This document shows, one piece after another, positions 1 through 6,916 of a stretch of 64,000 nt of DNA. The DNA is from Acidianus infernus. Lineage in GTDB: Archaea > Thermoproteota > Thermoprotei_A > Sulfolobales > Sulfolobaceae. Each line of letters begins with the position of its first letter. The first letter of the stretch is position 1. The stretch covers positions 346,001 through 410,000 of the forward strand of contig NZ_WFIY01000004.1 of NCBI RefSeq assembly GCF_009729545.1. Reading direction: 5' to 3'. The notes beneath the pieces were generated by a model. That model saw only the letters and a list, made by a program, of their open reading frames with translations, did no database searches and was not told the DNA's origin. Position numbers and translations under genes: made by a program.

Positions 1-471
1 TCAATATTGGCAGGAGTTTCTTACACTGGAGCCTTAGATGATGCTGTTTCTGCATATTATGGAGGAATTTCTTACACATATAATAAGGAATTTAAAATTA
101 TTAAAAAATCCAATCCGCCTTTAGATATTTCAATAATCATATTGCCAAAAGGAGGAAGAGGTAAAGTTAATTTAAATAAGTTAAGGAGCTACGAGCTAAT
201 TTTCTATGAAATTTTTAAGTTATCGTTATCAGATCCAATAACTGCAATGAAATACAATGGTATACTAGTTGGTGAAATTCTAGGTTATGATTTAACACCA
301 GTGAAAAAAGCTTTAGAGAAAGGGGCATTAGCTTCTGGAATATCTGGTAATGGACCTTCAATATTTGCTGTTACAAAAGAAGGTGAAGAAGGGCCAATAA
401 TAGATGAATTTAACCTTTACGGTAAAGTAATATTAACAAAGGCTGTCGGGCTTGATAGCGAAGATAAGTAG
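1..471 (+). CDS. aroK: Shikimate kinase, archaeal GHMP type (3' part)
   Basis: This is the C-terminal part of an archaeal shikimate kinase, cut by the window edge; the frame is open from base 1. It phosphorylates shikimate with ATP in aromatic amino acid synthesis. The GHMP-kinase signature GISGNGPSIFAVT is visible about 40 residues before the end, and the start SILAGVSYTGALDDAVSAYYGG fits the conserved mid-region of this family, which is unrelated to bacterial AroK. The next gene, EPSP synthase, starts 20 bases inside its 3' end, so the two are probably co-translated. The family is clear; the N-terminus and ATP-binding loop lie outside the window. Confidence 0.88.
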   Translation, partial: SILAGVSYTGALDDAVSAYYGGISYTYNKEFKIIKKSNPPLDISIIILPKGGRGKVNLNKLRSYELIFYEIFKLSLSDPITAMKYNGILVGEILGYDLTPVKKALEKGALASGISGNGPSIFAVTKEGEEGPIIDEFNLYGKVILTKAVGLDSEDK

Positions 472-1639
472 ATCTTACATAGAAGGTAAGATAAGGGCAC
501 CTCCATCAAAAAGTCTTGGAATTAGATTAATATTTCTTTCTTTATTAACAAAGGTTAATTTATATACAAGCCAAGAGTTATCAGATGACATTTTAGTAGC
601 TAAAAATGCCGTGAATACCTTAAAAAATGGTGGAGATTACGTATATTTAGGAGGCTCTGCAACCACATTAAGGATGCTAATACCAATTGCGTTAGCTTTA
701 GGTAAGAAAATAAAAATTGACGGAGATGAGACCCTTAGGAGGAGGCCATTAAATGCTATTATTAAGGCATTAAGGTCGGCAAAATTTTCATCAAATTCCT
801 TACCTCTCACAATAGAAGGTAAATTAGAAGAAGAAACAGTAATAGAAGGTTGGGAAAGTAGTCAATACATTTCTGGGCTAATTTATGCATATCATATAAT
901 AGGAGGGGGTAAAATTAGAATAATACCTCCAATATCTTCAAAGAGTTATATAGAAATGACGATTGATCTCTTTAATAGAATTGGTTCTGATGTTAAATTT
1001 GAGGGGAATGAGATTTTAATTAATCCTAGACCTCTAAGAGGTTATGAAGGAGAAATACCAGGGGATTATGCATTGGCATCATTTTATGCATTGGCCTCAT
1101 TACTAACTGGGGGAAGAATAGAGATATTTGGCCTTTATGATCCTCCAAAGTATTTCGGAGATCATAATATTGTAGAAATATTTTCTAATATGGGTGCAAA
1201 AAGTTATTATTCAAGTTCTTGGATTGTGGAATCCACTGATGAATATTATCCGATAAAAATAAACGTTAATGACGTTCCTGATTTAGCTGTTTCAATTGCT
1301 ACGCTATCATCTGTAGCTAACGGATGTTCCGAAATACAAGGAATTGAAAGGCTTAGAATAAAGGAAAGCGATAGGGTTTCTACTATAATTTCTACCTTAA
1401 GTGCATTTGGGGTTAATGCAAAATATGTAAACGATAGTATTACAATTAAGGGCGTAAGAAAGGAAAAAATTCTTAAAGGGAGTATTACATGCCCTTCCGA
1501 TCATAGGATAGCTATGATGGCCGGAGTACTTTCACTAATAAACGGAGGAGAAGTTGACGATGCAGAGTGTGTAAAAAAGAGTAATCCTTTCTTTTGGCAA
1601 GATTTAATAAAACTAGGAGGAAAAATATCTCTAGAATGA
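452..1639 (+). CDS. aroA: 3-phosphoshikimate 1-carboxyvinyltransferase (EPSP synthase)
   Basis: EPSP synthase condenses shikimate-3-phosphate with phosphoenolpyruvate, the sixth shikimate pathway step. The 395-residue length is slightly short but normal for archaea. Visible motifs are the substrate-binding APPSKSLGIRL near residue 17, the LGGSATTLRML loop near 67, and RIKESDR near 300. The start is TTG at 452, chosen because the protein then begins MIAKISRS just ahead of the PPSKS motif; this lies inside the end of aroK. It shares an ATGA stop/start with aroD downstream, so aroK-aroA-aroD look like one translationally coupled operon. Confidence 0.93.
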   Translation: MIAKISRSYIEGKIRAPPSKSLGIRLIFLSLLTKVNLYTSQELSDDILVAKNAVNTLKNGGDYVYLGGSATTLRMLIPIALALGKKIKIDGDETLRRRPLNAIIKALRSAKFSSNSLPLTIEGKLEEETVIEGWESSQYISGLIYAYHIIGGGKIRIIPPISSKSYIEMTIDLFNRIGSDVKFEGNEILINPRPLRGYEGEIPGDYALASFYALASLLTGGRIEIFGLYDPPKYFGDHNIVEIFSNMGAKSYYSSSWIVESTDEYYPIKINVNDVPDLAVSIATLSSVANGCSEIQGIERLRIKESDRVSTIISTLSAFGVNAKYVNDSITIKGVRKEKILKGSITCPSDHRIAMMAGVLSLINGGEVDDAECVKKSNPFFWQDLIKLGGKISLE

Positions 1640-2268
1640 GACCGTTAATAGTAGCCTCTTTACCTATTTATAAAGAAGATGACTTACTTAAGGCTAGGAA
1701 TATTAAAGAAGCAGACATGATTGAGTTAAGACTTGATTACTCCCAAAAGTTAATTAGTCTTGAAAAAATAAAGGAAATCTTAGGCGATTTGAAAGAAAAG
1801 CTAATTTTAACAATTAGAGACGTCAATGAGGGAGGAGTATATAAAATTGCAGACAGTGAGAAAGCTAAGTACTTACAAGAAGCCGACTTAGAAGGCTTCA
1901 TTTATGATGTAGAGGCTTCATTTTTAGAGAGATTTGACGTACCATTTAAAGGTAAAATTGTTTCCGCTCATTACTTTAATGAATTACCAAAATATGAAGA
2001 AGTAGAGAAAATAATTAAAAAATATAGTCAAGATGCACTTTTTATAAAAATAGCTACTATTGGAAAAGGAGAATATAAGGAACTATTAACTAAACTTTTG
2101 AAATTTGATAAAATTATAGTTTTGCCAATGGGTGTAGATCCATTGGAAAGAATAGCACTAGGTATTCTTGGTTCACGGTTAATCTACACTTTCGTTGAGA
2201 CGCAGACTGCTCCAGGTCAGATGCATTACTCCAAGGCCTTCAAGATTATTTCTTGCTTATATGATTAG
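1636..2268 (+). CDS. aroD: 3-dehydroquinate dehydratase, type I
   Basis: A type I dehydroquinase (210 aa) that dehydrates 3-dehydroquinate through a Schiff-base lysine. Visible are IELRLDY near the N-terminus (substrate-binding Glu/Arg), the catalytic histidine in VSAHYF, the Schiff-base lysine in FIKIAT, and TQTAPGQ near the C-terminus. I chose the ATG at 1636 (MRPLIVASLPIY), which overlaps the aroA stop as ATGA; an in-frame start at 1594 would add 14 residues unlike the family. Its end overlaps the convergent Rieske gene by 4 bases. Confidence 0.92.
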   Translation: MRPLIVASLPIYKEDDLLKARNIKEADMIELRLDYSQKLISLEKIKEILGDLKEKLILTIRDVNEGGVYKIADSEKAKYLQEADLEGFIYDVEASFLERFDVPFKGKIVSAHYFNELPKYEEVEKIIKKYSQDALFIKIATIGKGEYKELLTKLLKFDKIIVLPMGVDPLERIALGILGSRLIYTFVETQTAPGQMHYSKAFKIISCLYD

Positions 2269-2579
2269 CCTTCTATTATCAGCTCGCCGTTTTTACTCAC
2301 TTTTACTTGATAAATCTTAAGAGGTTTTTTAGAAGCTCCTTTAGTAGGTTTTCCATCCTTTATTGAAAAATGTGAAAAGTGACATTGGCAAACAATTTCT
2401 TCTCTAATTAGAACACCATACTTTTCTAAATCACAACCCAGATGTGGACAGTACGCATCAAAAGCTATATATTTATCTCCACCTAAATATAACAATACTA
2501 TCTCCTTATCTTCTCCATTTATATTAGCTTTTATTTTAGTCTTCTCACCTATTTTCAGTTGAGGCTTTTTGATTTGCAT
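2265..2579 (-). CDS. Small Rieske-type [2Fe-2S] protein
   Basis: A 104-residue single-domain Rieske protein. Cluster ligands are visible as CPH (residues about 44-46) and CQCH (about 64-67), the CxH...CxxH pattern of Rieske ferredoxins. There is no membrane anchor or signal peptide, so it is probably a soluble electron carrier rather than part of a bc complex. Its start lies 35 bases inside the 3' end of thiC, so the two are co-transcribed and probably co-translated. A role as redox partner for the Fe-S/radical-SAM enzyme ThiC is an inference from this overlap. It could also be a ferredoxin component of an unlinked oxygenase. Confidence 0.85.
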   Translation of the reverse strand: MQIKKPQLKIGEKTKIKANINGEDKEIVLLYLGGDKYIAFDAYCPHLGCDLEKYGVLIREEIVCQCHFSHFSIKDGKPTKGASKKPLKIYQVKVSKNGELIIEG

Positions 2580-3873
2580 ATCTCTTCTTATTTAAGGCTC
2601 TCGGTAGAACTAAATAAACGCAAAGGTCCCCGCACATTGTACAAGATCCTGCTTCGAATTTCTTGTATTGCCTATATATCCTTCTAGCCCTTTCTTCATC
2701 GAAAGTTAAAGAGAACATCTTTTGCCAATTAAGAGAAGCTCTGGCTTTACTCATTTCTGTATCCAATTTTCTGGCTTTTTCTCCTAGTTTTATTATATCT
2801 CCAGTATGAGCTGCAATTTTAAACGCTATTAAACCATCTTTTACTTGCTCAGGAGTAGGCAAGGAAAGATGTTCTGCAGGAGTTAAATAACATAACATGT
2901 CTGCTCCATACGCAGCAGCTAACGCGCCACCTATAGCTCCAGCTATATGATCATATCCTGCAGCTATATCTGTAGGTAGTATCCCAAGTACGTAATAAGG
3001 AACTCCTCCAGTTAATTGTTTTTCAAGCTTTATGTCCATTTCTATCTGATCTAATGGCATATGTCCTGGTCCTTCAATCATTACCTGAACTCCTTTCTCT
3101 ATTGCTTTCTTAGCTAGCCTAGCATTAACTAATAATTCTCCTACGTGGAGCTCATCATGTGCATCGTCTATTCCTCCGGGCCTTAATGCATCTCCTAGAC
3201 TTAATACAACGTCATATTCTTTCGCTAATTCTAAGAGATAATCAAAATTCGCATAGAGAGGATTTTCTTTTTCATTATATATTTCCCATGCAGCTAATAT
3301 GGTTCCTCCTCTGCTTACTATTCCCGCAGTTCTTTTTTGCTCAGCAGCTTTCTTCGCTAAATCTAAAGTTACTCCAGTATGTACAGTTACAAAGTCTACT
3401 CCATCTTTAAAGTGCTTTTCAATAACGTTAAACAAATCGTCTTCAGTAAAATCAATAACATACTTTCTTTTTGTAACCATTTCGTAGTAAAGCTGGTAAA
3501 TTGGTACTGTACCTACTGGCATTTTTGCTTTTGCTAATACTTTCCTTCTCATTCCGTCTATGTCTCCTCCGTCAGTTAAATCCATTATTGTATCGGCACC
3601 GAATTTATTAGCTATTTCAACTTTTTCTAACTCTTCATTTTCGTCGTAGTGATCTGTCGATGCGCCTAGATTAACATTAACTTTAGTAAATAAGCCTTCT
3701 CCTATTGCAGTATATCTTTCTAAATTTTGTCTCACAATATTTTTGAAAATTACTACTCTCCCTTTAGCTACTCTATCCCTTATTTTTTCTGGGCTTTCTC
3801 CTTCAAGTTTGGCAATGATTTTCATTTCCTCTGTAACGTTTCCGCTTTTGGCTTCAGAAATTTGAGTTGCCAT
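2545..3873 (-). CDS. thiC: Phosphomethylpyrimidine synthase ThiC
   Basis: ThiC is a radical-SAM enzyme that converts aminoimidazole ribotide into the hydroxymethylpyrimidine phosphate of thiamine. The 442 aa match the short archaeal/anaerobe form without the N-terminal extension of E. coli ThiC. Conserved stretches include NLGASTDH, FGADTIMDLTDGGD, MIEGPGHMPLDQ and ILPTDIAAGYDHI. The C-terminal cluster motif reads CTMCGDLC, with three residues between the last two cysteines, whereas the commonly quoted ThiC motif is CX2CX4C. The ATG at 3873 sits 3 bases from a tandem near-palindrome and about 26 bases from a TTATAA box, suggesting leaderless, regulated transcription. Confidence 0.95.
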   Translation of the reverse strand: MATQISEAKSGNVTEEMKIIAKLEGESPEKIRDRVAKGRVVIFKNIVRQNLERYTAIGEGLFTKVNVNLGASTDHYDENEELEKVEIANKFGADTIMDLTDGGDIDGMRRKVLAKAKMPVGTVPIYQLYYEMVTKRKYVIDFTEDDLFNVIEKHFKDGVDFVTVHTGVTLDLAKKAAEQKRTAGIVSRGGTILAAWEIYNEKENPLYANFDYLLELAKEYDVVLSLGDALRPGGIDDAHDELHVGELLVNARLAKKAIEKGVQVMIEGPGHMPLDQIEMDIKLEKQLTGGVPYYVLGILPTDIAAGYDHIAGAIGGALAAAYGADMLCYLTPAEHLSLPTPEQVKDGLIAFKIAAHTGDIIKLGEKARKLDTEMSKARASLNWQKMFSLTFDEERARRIYRQYKKFEAGSCTMCGDLCVYLVLPRALNKKRYANQKASTENR

Positions 3874-3876
3874 ATA

Positions 3877-3899
3877 TAAGTCACTTAATAAGTCACTTA
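3877..3899. promoter_or_regulatory. Tandem near-palindromic operator candidate at thiC
   Basis: Two identical copies of TAAGTCACTTA lie head-to-tail at 3877-3887 and 3889-3899, a 12-base period. Each copy is a palindrome except for its central base. A TTATAA box at 3897-3902 overlaps the distal copy and is 26-27 bases from the thiC ATG. A bound protein would cover the space between TATA box and start, which fits repression. The site also lies upstream of the divergent gene at 3921. The regulator is unknown; the thiamine regulator ThiR described in archaea is one candidate. Confidence 0.6.
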
Positions 3900-3920
3900 T
3901 AATCCTTACGGTGTTACATC

Positions 3921-4271
3921 ATGTATGAAGAGATAAGAATTTATAATGTTAAAACAGTATATACATATATAGAGGTGAAATATACGTCAGAAATTAAGGA
4001 AATTAGTAGATCAAAAATTGATTATAGAATTGTTGAGATTGCACAAAGTTCTCCAAGTACTGAAGTAGAAGCTACAGTTATTTTAAATGTTCCGCCATCA
4101 GAGGATGTATTAAAGTCCCTCGAGAATGTGAAGGTTGAAAGAGTTTTCAATTTTATGCAGACAATTAAAATAAGAGGAAAAGCAAAGGACGTACTTTCAA
4201 TAGCTAGTAAAGACTTCGTAACATATATAATGCTTGACGAAATTATAGTCAAGAACGAAGAGTGGATTTAA
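3921..4271 (+). CDS. Small conserved protein, possible I9-inhibitor-like fold
   Basis: A 116-residue protein I cannot name. It is soluble and without cysteines. The C-terminal half (VERVFNFMQTIKIRGKAK, then DVLSIASKDFVTYIMLDEI) resembles the end of subtilisin-propeptide/peptidase-inhibitor I9 domains, where a strand, a helix and a 'VxYIxxDE' strand follow one another; this is pattern resemblance only. A GGTG ribosome-binding motif at 3910-3913 precedes the ATG by seven bases. The 3' end overlaps the XPD helicase start by 10 bases, so it is co-transcribed with it. No peptidase is adjacent. Confidence 0.65.
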   Translation: MYEEIRIYNVKTVYTYIEVKYTSEIKEISRSKIDYRIVEIAQSSPSTEVEATVILNVPPSEDVLKSLENVKVERVFNFMQTIKIRGKAKDVLSIASKDFVTYIMLDEIIVKNEEWI

Positions 4272-5878
4272 GAGATTGGCAAATAAAATTAAAAGACAAA
4301 GTTTTAGATTCATTGAAAAGAGGATTTTTAGTTGCTTTAAATTCTCCCACTGGTAGTGGTAAAACGCTGTTTTCTTTGATTGTTGGTGTCGAACTTAAGG
4401 GTAAGGTAGCTTACATTGTAAGAACGCATAACGAATACTATCCAGTATATAGAGAAAGTAAGAGGCTAGGGAAGAGTTTTTCATTTCTAGTAAGTAAAGC
4501 GCTTGCTTGCCCATTTTCTACTGCTGATGTAAATCCAGAAGATATAAAATGCTCAAGCTGTGATATATTTTCTAGTATTCCAATAAAGGTCGACGATTAT
4601 CCTTTTTCTTTTCTTTCAAAGCTAAAGAAAGAAGGAGAAGATGAGGGATTTTGTCCATATTATTCATTACTAGATTCTTTATCCAATTCTGACGTAATAG
4701 TTCTTACTTACCCATATTTTTTCATACCTAGATTAAGGGAAGCGTTAGGGTTAGATTTTTCACAATATGTTGTAGTTGTAGACGAAGCTCACAATTTAGA
4801 TAGATTAAATGAGCTTGAAGAGCGAAAATTGAATTTAACAATAATTGATAGAGCAATTTCGCAAGTATCAAATACTACTGTAATAGAGATATTAAGAAGA
4901 TTAAAAGAGGAAGTTAAGAAGAAAGCGTTACCTGAGGAAAAATACATTCTAGTACAAGACTACCCTAAGCTTACAGATGATGAGCTAGAAATAATAAAAG
5001 AGGAGTACGAAGCTTTAAGGGAAAAAATGATAAAAGAAAAGCGAATAAAACAGATTTATTTGAATAATATAATAAAATTCTATGAAACTGAGGGTAAGGT
5101 ATTTTCTTACAAAGGAAGTTTAATAAAAAAGCCTATAACGCCAGAAAAGTACATTTCAATACTTAATGATCCAAGCCTTTCCGTAATTTTAATGTCTGGA
5201 ACTTTGCAATCAAAAGAATTCTTACGTAATGTACTTGGAATAACTAGGCAGATAGAATATATAGATACTGAAAAAGAAATGAAGAAAAAATTAAGTGGTA
5301 CTATAGATTGCATTCTGGCTCTTGATGTAACCTCTGCTTATAGTTTAAGAACTAAAGAAATGTGGAAGAAGTACGCTTCGTATATTTTAAAAATATTTTA
5401 TCAAGCGAAAGGCTACGTATTAGCTGTATTCCCTAGCTATTCATTAATGAATGAAGTCATGAAGTTAGTTAATCTACCAAAACTTGTGGAAGACGAAAAA
5501 ACAAGTCTCGAAGATGTATATAAACTGAAAGAGAAGTCTATTATTGCCGCAGTAGCAAGAGGTAAGCTTTCCGAAGGAATTGAACTTACTAAGGACGGTA
5601 AAAGTTTAATTTCAGACGTAGTACTAGTAGGAATACCTTATCCTGCAGTTGACGATTACCTTAAATTGCAGGCTGAGGAGATTTCAAAAATTACAGGGCA
5701 GGACGTTAAGGATTTGCTTATAAATACTACAGCACTTATAGCTGTAAAACAAGCAATAGGTAGGGCAATTAGAAGTGTAAATGATAAGGCAAATGTTTGG
5801 TTATTGGATAAGAGATATGACAGCATAATGTGGAAAACAAAGATTAATTGTTTAAATCCCAAAAAGATTAAGCTATAA
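4262..5878 (+). CDS. xpd: XPD/Rad3-family Fe-S DNA helicase
   Basis: A 538-aa 5'-3' DNA helicase of the XPD family, used in excision repair. Walker A is NSPTGSGKT (about residues 28-36), motif II is VVVDEAHNL, and motif VI is QAIGRAIRS near the C-terminus. Four cysteines for the [4Fe-4S] cluster fall between motifs I and II: LACPF, CSSC and FCPYY. Length is typical of archaeal XPD (about 550 aa), without the C-terminal tail of the human protein. It starts at GTG inside the preceding gene and ends two bases before the thioredoxin-like gene. Confidence 0.95.
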   Translation: MDLRDWQIKLKDKVLDSLKRGFLVALNSPTGSGKTLFSLIVGVELKGKVAYIVRTHNEYYPVYRESKRLGKSFSFLVSKALACPFSTADVNPEDIKCSSCDIFSSIPIKVDDYPFSFLSKLKKEGEDEGFCPYYSLLDSLSNSDVIVLTYPYFFIPRLREALGLDFSQYVVVVDEAHNLDRLNELEERKLNLTIIDRAISQVSNTTVIEILRRLKEEVKKKALPEEKYILVQDYPKLTDDELEIIKEEYEALREKMIKEKRIKQIYLNNIIKFYETEGKVFSYKGSLIKKPITPEKYISILNDPSLSVILMSGTLQSKEFLRNVLGITRQIEYIDTEKEMKKKLSGTIDCILALDVTSAYSLRTKEMWKKYASYILKIFYQAKGYVLAVFPSYSLMNEVMKLVNLPKLVEDEKTSLEDVYKLKEKSIIAAVARGKLSEGIELTKDGKSLISDVVLVGIPYPAVDDYLKLQAEEISKITGQDVKDLLINTTALIAVKQAIGRAIRSVNDKANVWLLDKRYDSIMWKTKINCLNPKKIKL

Positions 5879-5880
5879 CC

Positions 5881-6663
5881 ATGAAAGTGGAAATTTTTAC
5901 TCACAAAAATTGCACGGAATGTAATCTACTTTTAGAGTATTTAGATCAAAAAGGATTACTAGGAAGAGTTCAAATAATAGATACAGAACTTTATCCTTTC
6001 TTAGCATTAGAAAGAGGAGTAATTTCAACACCTTCAGTTTTTATAGATGGAAAACTAGTTTATGCTGGTACAGTAGATTTTCAAGAATTTGAGAAGCTAC
6101 TTCAAGGAGAGAAGGTAATAAAGAAAATAAATAAGGATGAATTAGTGGACAAGCTAATGTATGGAATAGTTGATTCCTTCGCTGCTACAGCATGGCTTTA
6201 CGTGAATTTAGATTTCGACTCCTTCATGGCTCAAAAAGATTTCGTAATGGCAGTAACGGGTCTAGTATTTTCAGAGGACGCAGAAGAGTTGTATAACTAT
6301 TTGAGAAATTTAATGATAAAAAATGGGTTAGAGTATGTAAAGAAATGGGAAGATAAAATGCTAAGAAATATTTCCTCGAACTTTGTTAGGGAGATCTATT
6401 GGCTCTATGGTTCAAAGCTCTCATTAGAGCAAATTAAGGCAAAATATCCATTAGAAGTCTTTGCGCACTGGCTCATGGTTAGAGGAGGATCTACAGGGAG
6501 AGTTGGATTAAGAATACATCCATTATCAGAAAAGGATACCATGGAGAGAATTTCAAAGGCTTATATGTACATGATAAATAATTATGATCAGTTATGGGAG
6601 AAAGTAGAGAAAGAACAAAAATCTTTGAAAAGTATGGAAGTTGAAAGAAAAGCTATACTTTAG
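5881..6663 (+). CDS. Thioredoxin/glutaredoxin-like protein with C-terminal extension
   Basis: A 260-aa protein with an N-terminal thioredoxin-fold domain (about residues 1-80). It has the redox motif CTEC at residues 11-14 and the cis-proline region STPSVFIDGKLVYAG. The remaining ~180 residues are helical and I do not recognise them. No signal peptide is seen, so it is cytoplasmic. It begins two bases after the XPD stop and is followed after 34 bases by a TusA-like gene with its own TATA box. A dithiol oxidoreductase or sulfur-transfer role is plausible; the substrate is unknown. Confidence 0.75.
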   Translation: MKVEIFTHKNCTECNLLLEYLDQKGLLGRVQIIDTELYPFLALERGVISTPSVFIDGKLVYAGTVDFQEFEKLLQGEKVIKKINKDELVDKLMYGIVDSFAATAWLYVNLDFDSFMAQKDFVMAVTGLVFSEDAEELYNYLRNLMIKNGLEYVKKWEDKMLRNISSNFVREIYWLYGSKLSLEQIKAKYPLEVFAHWLMVRGGSTGRVGLRIHPLSEKDTMERISKAYMYMINNYDQLWEKVEKEQKSLKSMEVERKAIL

Positions 6664-6667
6664 TAAC

Positions 6668-6675
6668 ATTTAAAA
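6668..6675 (+). promoter_or_regulatory. TATA box of the TusA-like gene
   Basis: ATTTAAAAAT is centred about 26 bases before the ATG at 6698, the spacing expected for a leaderless crenarchaeal transcript. Confidence 0.5.
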
Positions 6676-6697
6676 ATTTCGAAACAAAGTAATTCAC

Positions 6698-6916
6698 ATG
6701 CAACAGTTAGATCTTAGAAATAAGTCTTGTGAGGAATTTATTGTCGAACTATCTAAATATTTAGTCTCAATGAAAGCTGGAGAAACAATAACACTTCTTG
6801 CAGAAAAGGATAGAGTCCTATGCCTTCATCAACTTTTGCGAAATGCTCCAAGATATATCTTCAATTACGAAGATAGAGAAGATCATGTTGTAATAAATAT
6901 AAAGAGATTAAGATAA
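6698..6916 (+). CDS. TusA-family sulfurtransferase-like protein
   Basis: A 72-residue protein with the TusA/SirA fold pattern: LDLRNKSC at residues 4-11, a helix, then MKAGETITLLAEKD. TusA proteins carry sulfur as a cysteine persulfide and act in tRNA thiolation, cofactor synthesis or, in sulfur-oxidising Sulfolobales, thiosulfate handling. The active cysteine is Cys11, but the usual CPxP is CEEF here, so both prolines of the signature are missing. Its end overlaps the convergent membrane-protein gene by 9 bases. Confidence 0.72.
   Translation: MQQLDLRNKSCEEFIVELSKYLVSMKAGETITLLAEKDRVLCLHQLLRNAPRYIFNYEDREDHVVINIKRLR

Noticed and set aside
3871..3925. A TPP riboswitch ahead of thiC.
   Set aside because: The start codon is only about 26 bases from the TATA box, so there is no leader long enough for the aptamer.
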